A DNA stretch of 64,000 bases from Phycisphaerales bacterium (GCA_014379385.1 JACMLW010000152.1:1-64000), one strand, 5' to 3'; positions 36,696-47,171 are shown, numbered from the stretch's first letter. Notes: generated by a model not told the origin, from the letters alone. Made by a program: numbers and translations.

Positions 36696-38375
36696 ATGCT
36701 CAGCTTCGCGGTATTTGATGACGCCGGGCCCGCCCGCGAGTGGCCGCTCACGCACGCCTTTCTCGTGGGGCCTGGCAACTCGCCCGTCCCGGCTGAGATC
36801 GAGTTTTTGGGAGGCGTCATCCGTTGCGAGAAACGCGCCGCCGACGCAGCGGGCATCTCGCTGCTCTTCCCCGTCGAACCCATCCAGCCCGCTCCCGGTT
36901 CGCCCGCTGCGCCGCCCGGTGCTCGCGGGGTGCTCATGCTCCAGACCTGTCTCCTGCCTGAGCGCCCCGCCCCGTACCTGCTCAGCGTCGAGCTTGCGCG
37001 CCACCGGCTCATGCTCGTCATCAACAAGCTCGAAGACTGGGCGCTCTTTGATCTCCCGCCCGAAGACCTTGTTCTCGGCGTCTTTGAGCGGGCGCGTCTG
37101 GCCTTTACCGAGGCCGTGACCGCGCAGGGCTCCGGGCCAGGCCGGGCCGCGGGCGAAGCACGGGGGTACTCGCAGCAGGCCGATCGGCTGGGGCGCGAGG
37201 CCCTCGCCCTCGCGCTCGAGGCGAGCGAGCTACTCGCCGTCCGACAGGCGCGCCTGGGCCAGGAGCGCCGCTACTCAGGAGAGCTGGTCGCGCTCGCGGA
37301 GCGGTACCGCCCGCCCGAGAACGCGCTCACCGAGCACGAGACGCGCGAGAGCATCAACGCCCTGACCGGCACCGTGGGCGTCATCCTTCCGGCGGCGCCA
37401 CTGATCGGATGCACCGTCAGCCCCGACCAGTCGTCCCCGGCGTTGCAGCAGGCCGTGCAGTCCACCTGCGACTTCTTGTGCATGCCCATGCGGTGGGTGG
37501 AGATGGAGCCCAACGAGGGCCGGTACACCTTCACGCCCACAGATAAGTGGATCGAGTGGGCGGTGCGAACCGCCAAAATCCCCGTGGTCGGTGGGCCGGT
37601 TATTGACTTCCGTTCCCGCTGCGTCCCCGAGTGGATGTACATCTGGGAGCACGACTATGAGACGCTCCGAGAGCTCGTCTACGAGTATGTCAAGAACATC
37701 GTGACCCGGTACCGGCGAACGGTCGGCACATGGACCGCCGTCTCCGGCCTTAATGTCAACGGCAATCTCACCCGTACAATCGAGCAGATGATGGACCTGA
37801 CGCGGGTATGTGTCGCGCTCGTCCGCAAGCTCCAGCCGAACGCCGTCGTGCAGGTTGAGGTAGACCAGCCCTGGGGCGAATACCATGGCGCCAATCCGCG
37901 CTCCATGCCCCCAATGATGTACGCCGAGGTGGTCAGCCAAGCGGCGGTGAACGCCGACGTCATCGGCCTCCGCATCCAGATGGGCCAGCCCGAGGAGAAA
38001 GCCGGCAAGGGCTACGGACGCCCCACTCGCGACCTCATGGCCCTCTCGGCGCTGCTCGACGAGTACGCCGAACTCGATAAGCCAATTGCGGTCACCGCGC
38101 TCGGGGCACCGAGCAGGCCCACCGATCCCGCCGCCGGTTTCTGGCGGAGGCCCTGGAGCCCCGAGGCGCAGGCCGACTGGGTCGCGGCGACCACCGCGAT
38201 CATCGCGAGCAAGCCGTACGTCAAGAGCATCTGCTGGCAGGAACTCTGCGACACGGCGCGCCTCCCCGGCTGTGACGGCCTGGTCGGCGCCGACGGCCAG
38301 CCCAAGCTCGCCATCAAGCGGCTCGCCGAGGTTCGGCAAAGCCTGCGCGAAAAGCGGGTGTTCCCTGTACTCTGA
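36696..38375 (+). CDS. GH10-like protein lacking both catalytic glutamates
   Basis: A 559-residue protein without a signal peptide. Residues 1-210 are an N-terminal domain of unknown fold with a helical linker. Residues about 230-540 follow a GH10 (xylanase-type) TIM barrel: FLCMPMRWVEMEPNEGRYTF, then TPTDKWIEWAVRTAKIPVVG. Where GH10 has the acid/base 'WDVVNE' this protein has WTAVSGLN, and where the nucleophile 'TELD' is expected it has VTALGAPS. Both carboxylates are therefore gone. It is probably a binding or regulatory relative, not a xylanase. AAGGA lies 11 nt before ATG. Confidence 0.7.
   Translation: MLSFAVFDDAGPAREWPLTHAFLVGPGNSPVPAEIEFLGGVIRCEKRAADAAGISLLFPVEPIQPAPGSPAAPPGARGVLMLQTCLLPERPAPYLLSVELARHRLMLVINKLEDWALFDLPPEDLVLGVFERARLAFTEAVTAQGSGPGRAAGEARGYSQQADRLGREALALALEASELLAVRQARLGQERRYSGELVALAERYRPPENALTEHETRESINALTGTVGVILPAAPLIGCTVSPDQSSPALQQAVQSTCDFLCMPMRWVEMEPNEGRYTFTPTDKWIEWAVRTAKIPVVGGPVIDFRSRCVPEWMYIWEHDYETLRELVYEYVKNIVTRYRRTVGTWTAVSGLNVNGNLTRTIEQMMDLTRVCVALVRKLQPNAVVQVEVDQPWGEYHGANPRSMPPMMYAEVVSQAAVNADVIGLRIQMGQPEEKAGKGYGRPTRDLMALSALLDEYAELDKPIAVTALGAPSRPTDPAAGFWRRPWSPEAQADWVAATTAIIASKPYVKSICWQELCDTARLPGCDGLVGADGQPKLAIKRLAEVRQSLREKRVFPVL
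38368..38373 (+). promoter_or_regulatory. TACTCT -10 element 8 nt before the ComEA-like start
   Basis: TACTCT overlaps the last codons of the upstream gene and lies 8 nt before ATG 38382. A possible leaderless promoter, though read-through from upstream is equally likely. Confidence 0.3.
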
Positions 38376-38381
38376 CAAGTC

Positions 38382-38831
38382 ATGCCCGCCGACCACCAAG
38401 CCGATTGGACGTCCGGCCCCGCAAAATGGGCCGCCGTCATCGTTCTTGGTGCGGCGTCCATCGGCACAGCTGCATGGTCCATCTTCGGTCGGACCGCTCG
38501 CGATCAGAGCGCAGCGCGGGTGGACACCGCCGTACATCAGGCGGCGTTGTCGGTGGAACCCGCGACCGACCGTCTCTCCGGTGAACCGAAACCGCCGCCT
38601 CCCGCTGAACGCGTGGGCACGCTGATCGATCTCAACACCGCCAGCGCCGTTCAGCTCGAGCTCCTGCCGGGCGTCGGCCCCGCGCTGGCAGCCCGGATCG
38701 TCGAAGACCGCTCGCTCAGGGGTCTGTTCAAGACCATTTACTCGCTCGATCGAGTCTCAGGCATCGGTCCCAAGACCATCGAACGGCTCAAGGATTTCGT
38801 TACCGTTTCGACGGCCAAAGAGCCAGGCTGA
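38382..38831 (+). CDS. ComEA-like helix-hairpin-helix protein
   Basis: A 149-residue protein with one N-terminal transmembrane helix (KWAAVIVLGAASIGTAAW), a disordered linker and a C-terminal double HhH domain: LIDLNTASAVQLELLPGVGP then LDRVSGIGPKTIERLKDF. This is the architecture of ComEA, the membrane-tethered DNA receptor of natural competence, though the same domain occurs in other DNA-binding roles. It lies 80 bp before mfd. No other competence genes are in the window. Confidence 0.82.
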   Translation: MPADHQADWTSGPAKWAAVIVLGAASIGTAAWSIFGRTARDQSAARVDTAVHQAALSVEPATDRLSGEPKPPPPAERVGTLIDLNTASAVQLELLPGVGPALAARIVEDRSLRGLFKTIYSLDRVSGIGPKTIERLKDFVTVSTAKEPG

Positions 38832-38910
38832 GCCACCTATCATCGGCCAAGCAAGGCCTTGTTGACACCCGGAGCACTCGTCCGAGGCGCGCCGACGTGC
38901 GCGGAGTTTG

Positions 38911-41900
38911 ATGGCGATTAACCTCGTCAACCTGATGGCGTCCGAGGCCGCGGTGGTTCACCTCTGCGAACTCTGCCAGCGCAGCCGACGGGTCATCGCC
39001 CGAGGCTCCGCCGGCTCGAGCGCCGCGTTGCTCGCGGGCGCCGTATCGGTTCGCACCGCGCGACCCGTGCTGCTGGTGGCCGCGCATCTCGACGAGGCCG
39101 AGGAAGCCCTCGACGAGCTCGGCAGCGCCGGCCTGAGCGCGCTCCGGCTCCCGGCCCTCGAGGTGCTTCCGGGCGAATCCAACATCAGCCTCGACCTCTT
39201 TGCGCAGCGAGTCGCCGTCGTCCGGAGGCTGTCGGTCGCGGCACAAGCACAACCCGGCGAGAAGTCCGCAAGCCCTCAGGTCATCATCGCGCCGGTCCAG
39301 GCGCTTATGCAGTCGGTGCCGGACCCGGCCGCGCTCGGATTCCTCACTCTCTCGCTCGCCCGGGCTCAGCGGCGCGACCCGGCCGAGATCATCTCATGGC
39401 TCGAGCGGGCGGGCTACCAGCGCATGGACGCCATCGAAGAGCCCGGCGACTACGCCGTCCGGGGCGGAATCATCGACATCTTCCCTCCCGGTGAAGCACC
39501 CAACTCATCCGCGGCGGGAGCGGGTGGAGGGGGGAGCGGGGGGGCGGGGCTGCCGATTCGCATGGACTTCTTCGGCGATGAGATCGACAAGCTCAGCGAG
39601 ATCGACCTCGACACCATGGGCTCCGACCGCGCGATCGACTCGGCGCAGCTCGTGTGCGCGAGCATCGAGGCCGTGCAGGCGCACGAGAAGTTCGGATCGG
39701 TCAGCTTCCTCGAGGTCGTGCCGCGCGACGCGATCGTCCTCCTGCACGAAACCCTGGAAGTCACCGAGCAGGCCCGCGGGTACTTCGAGCGCATCACCGA
39801 CAGCCGCGGCATCTTCGGACCGCCCGCGGTCCTCAAGGCGCTTCAGGAGAGGTTTGCCTGCTTCGTCGAGGTGAACCAGTTCTCGGCGGCACGCACGACC
39901 GCCGACGTGTTGCTCGAGCTGCCCGTCTCGTTGCTCCCTGCCTTCGCGAAGGACGTGCCCGAGGCCATCGCGGAGCTCAAGCAGCTCGGCGCGGAACGGC
40001 GCACGATCGTCTGTTGCCAGAATCAGGGCGAGCTGCAGCGATTCGGAGAACTTCTTGCAGAAGCCGGAGGTGGGGACCAGGCGGAGACAACATCCCCGAC
40101 CCCCGCTCCATCCCGCGTTGAGTCGGTGCTCGCATACTTGAATCTTGGGTTCCTGTGGGGTGATCCCGCCGACGCGCAGGGTCCTGCGCTCGCGTTCGTT
40201 CCCTACCACGAGCTGCTGCATCGCTTCCAGACGCGCCGCCGGCTGCGCGCCGGCGAAGGGGGGCGCACCACCAGCGGCGACGGCCGTCTGCGCGCCGGCC
40301 GAGCGCTCGACACCTTTCTCGATTTCCAACCCGGCGATCTCGTCGTCCACCGCGATCACGGCATCGCCAAGTACACCGGCCTCAAGCTCATGGCGCCTGG
40401 GAGCGCTCGGCTCTCCGCCGCGGCCAAGGTAGTTCAGGGCCCGGCGAATGCCAGGCCACGACGCCGCAAGGCCGAGGAGGATCTCGAGGAATACCTCACG
40501 CTCGAGTTCGCCGGCAGTGCCAAGCTGCACGTGCCCGCGACCAAGATCGACCAGGTGCAGCGATACGTTGGGCGGCGCGCTCGGGGGCCTCCGGCGCTCC
40601 CGTGCTCTCCAAGCTCGGCGGCGAGCGCTGGAAACGGCAGAAGGAAGAGGTCGCCCAGTCCGTCCGTGACCTCGCGGGTGAACTTTTGCGCGTGCGGGCC
40701 GCGAGAGAGCATCTTCCCGGCATCCGCTACCCAGCCGACACCACCTGGCAGAAGGAGTTCGAGGCCGAGTTCCCCTACGAGGAGACCGACGACCAGCTCG
40801 CGGCCCTCGCCGAGATCAAGAAGGACATGCACTCGCCGCGCCCGATGGACCGCCTCCTCTGCGGCGACGTGGGGTACGGCAAGACCGAGGTCGCCGTTCG
40901 CGCGGCGTTCAAGGCCGCGGAGTTCGGCAAACAGGTCGCCGTGCTCGTGCCCACCACGATCCTCGCGGAGCAGCACGAGCGCACCTTCGGTTCGCGCCTC
41001 TCCGGCTACCCCTTCCGCGTGCAGTCGCTGTCGCGCTTCAAGACGACCAAGGAAGTGAACGACGTGCTGGCGCAGCTCCGAAAGGGGCATGTCGATATCG
41101 TCATCGGCACGCACCGGCTGCTCTCGAAGGATGTAAAGTTCGCCGACCTCGGCCTGGTGGTGATCGACGAAGAGCAGCGCTTCGGCGTCGAGCACAAGGA
41201 GCGGCTGCTCTCGCTCCGCATGACGGTGGACGTGCTGACCCTCTCGGCCACGCCTATCCCGCGCACGCTGCACATGTCGATGCTCGGCCTGCGCGACATC
41301 TCCAGCCTCGCCACCGCCCCGCTCGACCGGCGCGCGGTCGTCACCGAGGTCGCGCCCTTCAACGAGCGACGCATCCAGCAGGCGATCGTGCGTGAACTCT
41401 CGCGCGATGGCCAGATCTACTTCGTCCACAACCGCATCCACAACATCCAGTCGATCGCGGACCAGGTGCAGAAGCTCGCCCCCGAGGCGCGCATCGTCGT
41501 CGGTCACGGGCAGATGGAGCCGAAGGAACTCGAGAAGGTCATGCTCGCCTTCATGCGCCGCGAGGCGGACATCCTCGTCTCCACCACCATCATCGAGTCG
41601 GGCATCGACAACCCCACCGCCAACACGATGATCATCAACGACGCCGACCGCTTCGGCCTCGCCGACCTCCACCAACTCCGCGGGCGCGTGGGGCGCTACA
41701 AGCACCGTGCGTACTGCTACCTGCTGCTCCCCAATGATCGGCCCGTCGCCGAGAAGGCGGTCAAGCGACTCAAGGCCATCGAGGAGTTCTCGATGCTCGG
41801 CGCCGGCTTCAAGATCGCCATGCGCGACCTCGAGATCCGCGGCGCCGGCAACATCCTCGGCCCGGAACAATCAGGGCACATCGCGGCCGTCGGCTACGAG

Positions 41901-42440
41901 ATGTACTGCCAGCTCCTCGACCACGCTGTCAAGGAGCTTAAGAACGAGCCCGTCGCGATCGTCAGCGAAACCGCGATCGAGCTCGGCGTCAGCGGTCACA
42001 TCCCCAAGGCGTACATCCCCTCCGATGCGCGCCGCATGGACGCGTACCGTCGCCTCGCCACCGCACCGATGAGCGCCGACCTCGTCAAGTTCGAGCAAGA
42101 GCTCACCACGGCGTATGGCTCGCCGCCGGTCACGGTGCGCCGTCTCATCGAGCTGGCTGAGCTCCGCATCGCGCTCAGCCAGCTCGAGGTGCGATCGCTT
42201 GCTATCCGCGATGGGGATCTGGTGGCTCGCACCCCCGACCCCGGCGCCCTCATGGCCCGGCTCAAGGAAGCCAAGGGCACGCTCCGCATGCTCCCGCCCA
42301 AGCCCGGCGAGTCGTCCTGCGAGGTGTATTACCGGCCGCCCGAGAACTATCTCAAGCCCGACACACTCCTGGCCGTCCTGCGGAAGCACCTCGTGGGTTC
42401 CGGCATGATCCAGCACGCAGGTGTCCGCATGCCTGCGTGA
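38911..42440 (+). pseudogene. mfd: Mfd transcription-repair coupling factor, frameshifted
   Basis: Mfd removes stalled RNA polymerase and recruits UvrA. The UvrB-like N-terminal module (GGIIDIFPPGE) and the polymerase-interacting domain (FQPGDLVVHRDHGIAKYTGL) are in the first frame, through VPATKIDQVQRYVG. The frame then breaks at a G-rich stretch (about 40570-40590) and resumes as VLSKLGGERWKRQKEEVAQS. The translocase motifs LCGDVGYGKTEVA, DEEQRFGVEHK and TLSATPIPRTLHMS and the C-terminal D7 domain follow in the second frame. Two extra Gs or one missing base would restore a protein of about 1,170 residues. All domains are otherwise conserved, so sequencing error is likely. Confidence 0.88.
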
Positions 42441-42577
42441 CCGCAAAATTAACATGACACCGAACCGAAGCTCCACTTGGGGTTTGGGCCTCGTTCTGGT
42501 AGGCTCGGATGCGCCGTGCACAACGTCTTCCCATTCGTGGACGCGAGCGGCCCACACGTTCGTCCGGAGGCGACCTT

Positions 42578-45082
42578 ATGTTGATGCGGAATCAACCTTG
42601 CGGGGTGGTGCTCGGCGCCGCCGCGGCGGTGCTGATCTCGGCCGGCGTCGCTCGCGCTCAATCCGATCAGTGCAACCAGGCCACCCAGATCACCGCCGGC
42701 ACCTACACCGGTACAACGGTGGGATTCACCAACGACGGCGCCGCCGGCTGCGGCGAGAGCTCTCAGAGCGCTGACGCTTGGTATCGCTTCACCGCGGCCA
42801 CTACCTGCCCGCTGCGCATCCGCACCTGCGGTAGCTCCTACGACACCGTGCTCTCGGTCCACTCTGCGTGCCCCGGAACGCCCGGCAACGGGCTTGCGTG
42901 CAACGACGACACCTGCGCCCTGGGCTCGACGGTCATCATTGAAGGCGTCGAGGGCGAGAGCTACCTGATCCGGATCGCCGGCTGGCAGGGCGCTACGGGC
43001 AGCTACCTCCTCGAGGTAGCGTGCGAGGGCAGCCCCGAGCCGCTCGACGACTGCTCCTCCCCGCAGGACATCGGGCCCGGCACTGTCAGCGGCTCGACCG
43101 CCGGCGCGAGCAACGATGGAGCCGCAAGTTGCGGCGACTCGGCCTCGACGCCAGATCACTGGTATCGCTACACGCCCTCAGCGCCGTGCCTGCTGCGCGC
43201 TCAGACGTGCGGCAGCGCGTACGACACCGTTCTCTCCATCCACACGGCATGCCCGGACGACGGCGGCCTCGAGCTCGACTGCAACGACGACACGTGCGCC
43301 CTCGGTTCGGTCGTTGAGGCTCCAGTGGAAGCTGGAATCCCCTATCTCATCCGCGTCTCCGGCTGGGCCGGCGCTACGGGCGATTACACCCTCGACCTCG
43401 CGTGTACACCCTACATCCAGTCCGACTCCTGCACGGCCGCGGCGGTCATCGACAGCGGTAGCTTCGCCGGGACCACCACCGGGGCCACACCCGATGGAAT
43501 GGCTTCGTGCGGTGACGCCGGAGACCTCGATGTGTGGTTCATGGTCTCACCCGAGGCCGATTGCTCGCTCTCGCTCGACACCTGCGGCAGCCACACGCCC
43601 GTAGTTCTCTCGGTGCATTCGGCGTGCCCGGGCACCCCCGCCAACGAAGTGGCGTGCAGCACCACCGGCTGCAACGACGGCGTGACTCTGTACGCGAGTC
43701 TAGTGGGCGGTCAGGACTACTGGGTCCGCGTCGGCACTCCCTCCGATCAGACTGGCACCTTCATCCTTCATGCACGGTGTGCCCAGCCCGGCGCCGACGT
43801 TTTCATCGGCGAACTCACGACTCTCGAGCAGTATGGTCGCCTCGGGGACACCATCGGGTGCGCGCTGGACTCCCCGCTCTGCAACGCAGGCACCGAGCCG
43901 CTCGATTGGTTTGCCAATCCCGACCCGCGCCACCCCTTCATGATCATGAATATGTACCGTGTCGCCGCGGGCGGGACGCGCGTTGAGCAGATTGGCCAGT
44001 CGTGGGCCAAGCACGGATTCGGCGCTGCGCAGGACAACGCGTGCGGCCTCGGATGCACCCCATTTCCCAACGGCACGCGTCTTGGCGTCGGCTGCTCCGA
44101 CACCTACAGCGCCGGCCTGAACGCCGAGCAGACGCTGCTCGGGCCCCGCACCGAGATCAACCCGTGGACGGGCTCGTTCACCTTCGAGGGGTCGCACTTC
44201 GTAACACCGCAGCCCGCGCACACGCCCATCAGCCACCGCCTGCAGATCCGCGACGCCGACCTCGACCCAGCGCTCCATCCCGGTGCCGCGTACTTCGTCG
44301 AACTCTACATCCCGGCGCACGACGACACCGACCACATGAACAGCGTGGCGTGGGAGCCGGTCGCTGTCTCCGGCACCCCCGGCGGCACCTGGAACTTTAA
44401 CATCGGGGGCGCCGCAACCCAGATAGGCCCCGCCATCAATGGCTGGCCCGCGAGCACCCGCACCACCATCCCCGAGACGCCTGTCGATGACGGTCGCTGC
44501 ATCCTCGCCACCCGCGTCACGGACAATGGCGACGGCACCTGGCACTACGAGTTTGCGCTGTACAACCACGACATGGATCGTGGCGTCCGCACCTTCTCCG
44601 TGCCCGCGCGCCCCGCAACCACAATCACGAACATCGGGTTCTCGGCCCCGCGCTCGCACGGCGAGGCATTCCACAACAATCCGTGGCAGGCGAACCGGAC
44701 GGGGTCGGGCCTCACGTGGTCCACCGGCGCCTTCCAGGATCCGCCGGCGTCCAATCCATTGCGCTGGGGCACGATGCACAACTTCTGGTTCGACGCCGAT
44801 GCGACGCCCGTTGATTCCGCCGCGACGCTCGGCCTGTACAAGCCGGGTGCTCCTTCAACGCTCGCCGGCGCCACCCCGGCCCCGTCCATCCCGTGCCCGG
44901 CTGACTTCAACCGCGACGGAGCCATCGGGAGCAGCGACATCACCGCTTTCCTCTCCGTGTGGTTCAGCGACCTTCAGAACGGAACCTCGCTGTCAAACTT
45001 CGACGCGAACCCCGCGGTCACGTCCGCCGATATCACGGCCTTCCTGAGCACCTGGTTCGCGGCGCTCCAGAGCGGATGTTGA
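42578..45082 (+). CDS. secreted three-repeat protein with dockerin-like C-terminal tail
   Basis: An 834-residue exported protein with signal peptide VVLGAAAAVLISAGVARAQ. Residues about 30-420 hold three tandem domains of about 130 residues with the pattern ADAWYRFTA, CGSSYDTVLSVHSACPGTP, CNDDTCALGS and YLIRIAGW, resembling pre-peptidase C-terminal domains. A beta-rich region follows. The last 62 residues are CPADFNRDGAIGSSDITAFL plus a second SADITAFLSTWF copy: two calcium-binding dockerin-like repeats common in planctomycete secreted proteins. GGAGG lies 7 nt before ATG 42578. Confidence 0.82.
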   Translation: MLMRNQPCGVVLGAAAAVLISAGVARAQSDQCNQATQITAGTYTGTTVGFTNDGAAGCGESSQSADAWYRFTAATTCPLRIRTCGSSYDTVLSVHSACPGTPGNGLACNDDTCALGSTVIIEGVEGESYLIRIAGWQGATGSYLLEVACEGSPEPLDDCSSPQDIGPGTVSGSTAGASNDGAASCGDSASTPDHWYRYTPSAPCLLRAQTCGSAYDTVLSIHTACPDDGGLELDCNDDTCALGSVVEAPVEAGIPYLIRVSGWAGATGDYTLDLACTPYIQSDSCTAAAVIDSGSFAGTTTGATPDGMASCGDAGDLDVWFMVSPEADCSLSLDTCGSHTPVVLSVHSACPGTPANEVACSTTGCNDGVTLYASLVGGQDYWVRVGTPSDQTGTFILHARCAQPGADVFIGELTTLEQYGRLGDTIGCALDSPLCNAGTEPLDWFANPDPRHPFMIMNMYRVAAGGTRVEQIGQSWAKHGFGAAQDNACGLGCTPFPNGTRLGVGCSDTYSAGLNAEQTLLGPRTEINPWTGSFTFEGSHFVTPQPAHTPISHRLQIRDADLDPALHPGAAYFVELYIPAHDDTDHMNSVAWEPVAVSGTPGGTWNFNIGGAATQIGPAINGWPASTRTTIPETPVDDGRCILATRVTDNGDGTWHYEFALYNHDMDRGVRTFSVPARPATTITNIGFSAPRSHGEAFHNNPWQANRTGSGLTWSTGAFQDPPASNPLRWGTMHNFWFDADATPVDSAATLGLYKPGAPSTLAGATPAPSIPCPADFNRDGAIGSSDITAFLSVWFSDLQNGTSLSNFDANPAVTSADITAFLSTWFAALQSGC

Positions 45083-45612
45083 GGCACCCAGGCCTTTTCT
45101 TGAAGGGGTCGGTCCTCGTGGGCCAGCCTCTCTCTTTCAGATCGGCGCCGAGTAATCAAACAGTTTTTTGCTACCGTTCGAGATGCTTCTCGTGACCACC
45201 GCTCGGGAGTTCCTTCGCGCCACCGTCGTGATCGATCGCAATCACGCGACGGTTCGTGCCGCCGCCTATGAGATCCGGGGCGACCGATCCCAAGACGTGG
45301 AGATCGCTCTCGCTTGCTGACTGGGTCCGAACGAGGTTCGTCATAGCGTGGATTTCCGCCAAGGCCCCGTGACTGCCGGGCCTCAGACGTCCGACTCCAT
45401 TGCACGGGATTCTGATACTTCCAGCATCACCTGTTGGCGGCGTTGCTGCGAACTGGCTTCACCCCTTGATACTGCTGCTGGTGTCTGGTCGCCGACGCGC
45501 TGGATGGTCACCGAGCCTACATCCTCCACGGCTCGAGCGCAGTCCGGGCGGTCAGCGATCACGACTTCGACAGGCTGGTGGGTCTGACCCGCCGCGTTCA
45601 TGAAGCCCCAAA
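45083..45612. other. intergenic region, no convincing gene
   Basis: Short frames exist on both strands (plus 45183-45317, minus 45171-45362 and 45383-45600) with mildly gene-like translations, but they overlap each other and none has a clear ribosome-binding site. It may hold the remains of a decayed gene. No RNA gene was recognised. Confidence 0.4.
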
Positions 45613-45651
45613 GAAAAAACCCAGCGCCGAGCACAAAGCCTGGCGCCGGGT
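45613..45651 (-). terminator. Rho-independent terminator downstream of the glycosylase gene
   Basis: On the minus strand ACCCGGCGCC and GGCGCTGGGT form a stem around a 13-nt loop, followed directly by TTTTTTC. It would end the transcript of the minus-strand genes at 45799-47540. Confidence 0.75.
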
Positions 45652-45798
45652 CTCGTGGGGGTCTGGGTAAACCTCCCCTTCCCGCCAACTCTGTCCGATT
45701 CAACGCGGCTCATGGTTCCGCGTGGCGTCGCAATTTATTTGAGTTTCTTCCCCGAATCGTGCGGTAGGCAAACGATCTGTCGCGGATGCGAGACAGTG

Positions 45799-46647
45799 CT
45801 AACTTGGTCCGGCGACCCCGCCGGCAAGGCCGAGCCGATCCATGACGATCCGGAGGTCCGACCAGACCTTGCCGCGAATCTCGGGCGTGTAGGAACGCAG
45901 GACAAAGGCCGGGTGATATGTGGGCATTACCGGCACCGTGACGCCCTCCCCGCGCCATTCGTGCCAGCGGCCGCGGAGTCGTGCCATCGCGTCGTCGCTC
46001 TTGAGCAGCACGCGGCTGGCGGGCAGGCCGAGCGCGACAATCACCTCGGGCCTCACGACCCGGATCTGTTCGCTGAGGCACGGTTCGCAGAGCGCGGCTT
46101 CGTCCATGGTCGGCGTCGCGTTATTGGGGGGGCGCGTCTTGAGCACGTTGGTGATGTACACCTGCTCGCGGCTGAGGCCCATCGCCACGATCATCTTCTC
46201 GAGGAGTTGGCCGGCACGGCCGACGAACGGCAGACCGGCCTTGTCCTCTTCAGCGCCGGGAGCCTCACCTATGAACATCAGGCGTGCACACGGGTCGCCG
46301 GACCCGAATACGATGGTGGTATGCGCGGTGACAAAGTGCTGATGTGGTGCGTCGTGCTCGTAGCGAGCCCGCACCGCGTCGAGCAGCCGCTGCGTCTCGG
46401 CGCGATCGCGGCCTCCATCGGGCTGTTGCAGGGTCGGCGCGAGCGGTGCTGATTTCGGTTCGAATATGGCGGAAGGTGCGGACGCGTCCGGTTCAACCAT
46501 CTGGATCAGCGTCGACGATCGGAATATCGGGACAAAGTCAACACCCATGAGCTTCGACGTCTGGGCGTGTTGGCGCGCAATCTTTGCCAAGCGAGCGGCG
46601 TCGGTCGGCTGCAAGCCACTTCCAACATTGATATGAGGATGGCTCAT
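45799..46647 (-). CDS. family-4-like uracil-DNA glycosylase without a full Fe-S site
   Basis: A 282-residue UDG-superfamily protein. Motif 1 is GEAPGAEEDKAGLPFVG (127 onward) and the HPA motif is in MPTYHPAFVL (H245), so a DNA-glycosylase fold is clear. Family-4 enzymes bind a 4Fe-4S cluster through an N-terminal CXXC pair, the Cys of K-C-RPP, and one further Cys. Here the CXXC is absent, KTRPP (170-174) replaces KCRPP, and only C187/C190 remain. The N-terminal 80 residues are an extra disordered stretch. ATG overlaps the upstream stop as ATGA. Confidence 0.8.
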   Translation of the reverse strand: MSHPHINVGSGLQPTDAARLAKIARQHAQTSKLMGVDFVPIFRSSTLIQMVEPDASAPSAIFEPKSAPLAPTLQQPDGGRDRAETQRLLDAVRARYEHDAPHQHFVTAHTTIVFGSGDPCARLMFIGEAPGAEEDKAGLPFVGRAGQLLEKMIVAMGLSREQVYITNVLKTRPPNNATPTMDEAALCEPCLSEQIRVVRPEVIVALGLPASRVLLKSDDAMARLRGRWHEWRGEGVTVPVMPTYHPAFVLRSYTPEIRGKVWSDLRIVMDRLGLAGGVAGPS

Positions 46648-47012
46648 CGCCCAGGGGAATCCGGGTTTGTGGGGGGCACCCGCGGCGTGCGAGGCGCCGT
46701 GGGCCCATCGGTCGGCGTCGGCGGCCTATTCGGGTCGATGACTTCTTTGTCGTCAGGCGTGACCAGAGGGACAGTCGGGGGTCCTTCGCTCGCCGCGCGC
46801 TGCTTGGGTGTTTCGCTCGTTACTCGGCCACGGGGCGCCAGCACGGGCTCAGCCGGCACTAGCAACGCCGGCAGCGTGGCTCCGGCGAATCCGCCTACCA
46901 CGAGCCCGACAACAAGCCCAGGCACGAACATGCGGAGGAACCCGCTCCTGCACGGAACGGGTGCCGTTGCGCCGGCCTCACCGGCCTTGCAACAAGAATC
47001 CTGCTGTGTCAT
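46644..47012 (-). CDS. small glycine-zipper membrane protein, coupled to the glycosylase
   Basis: A 122-residue protein. The N terminus is Cys/Gly-rich (MTQQDSCCKAGEAGATAPVP), then there is one hydrophobic Gly-rich helix (FVPGLVVGLVVGGFAGATLP), then a Pro/Thr-rich tail. The stop codon overlaps the glycosylase ATG by 4 nt. Architecture parallels the next gene upstream (47172-47540), suggesting distant paralogues. Function unknown. Confidence 0.65.
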   Translation of the reverse strand: MTQQDSCCKAGEAGATAPVPCRSGFLRMFVPGLVVGLVVGGFAGATLPALLVPAEPVLAPRGRVTSETPKQRAASEGPPTVPLVTPDDKEVIDPNRPPTPTDGPTAPRTPRVPPTNPDSPGR

Positions 47013-47171
47013 TGAAGCACCTCGCGGGCGGCGGCGGGGGGGCGGTGCCCGCACGCGGCACGGGAAGTCTAGTCGGCCAAAGGCACGAAATTCGCTTCTT
47101 GGGCGACGAGCCGAATGGTGTTGCTCGGCTCGCCGCCCCATTCGCCAGAGTTCACTGGATAGTGTGCCGTT

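Noticed and set aside
45183-45600. Short overlapping ORFs on both strands
   Set aside because: No ribosome-binding site and mutual overlap; none has a recognisable domain.
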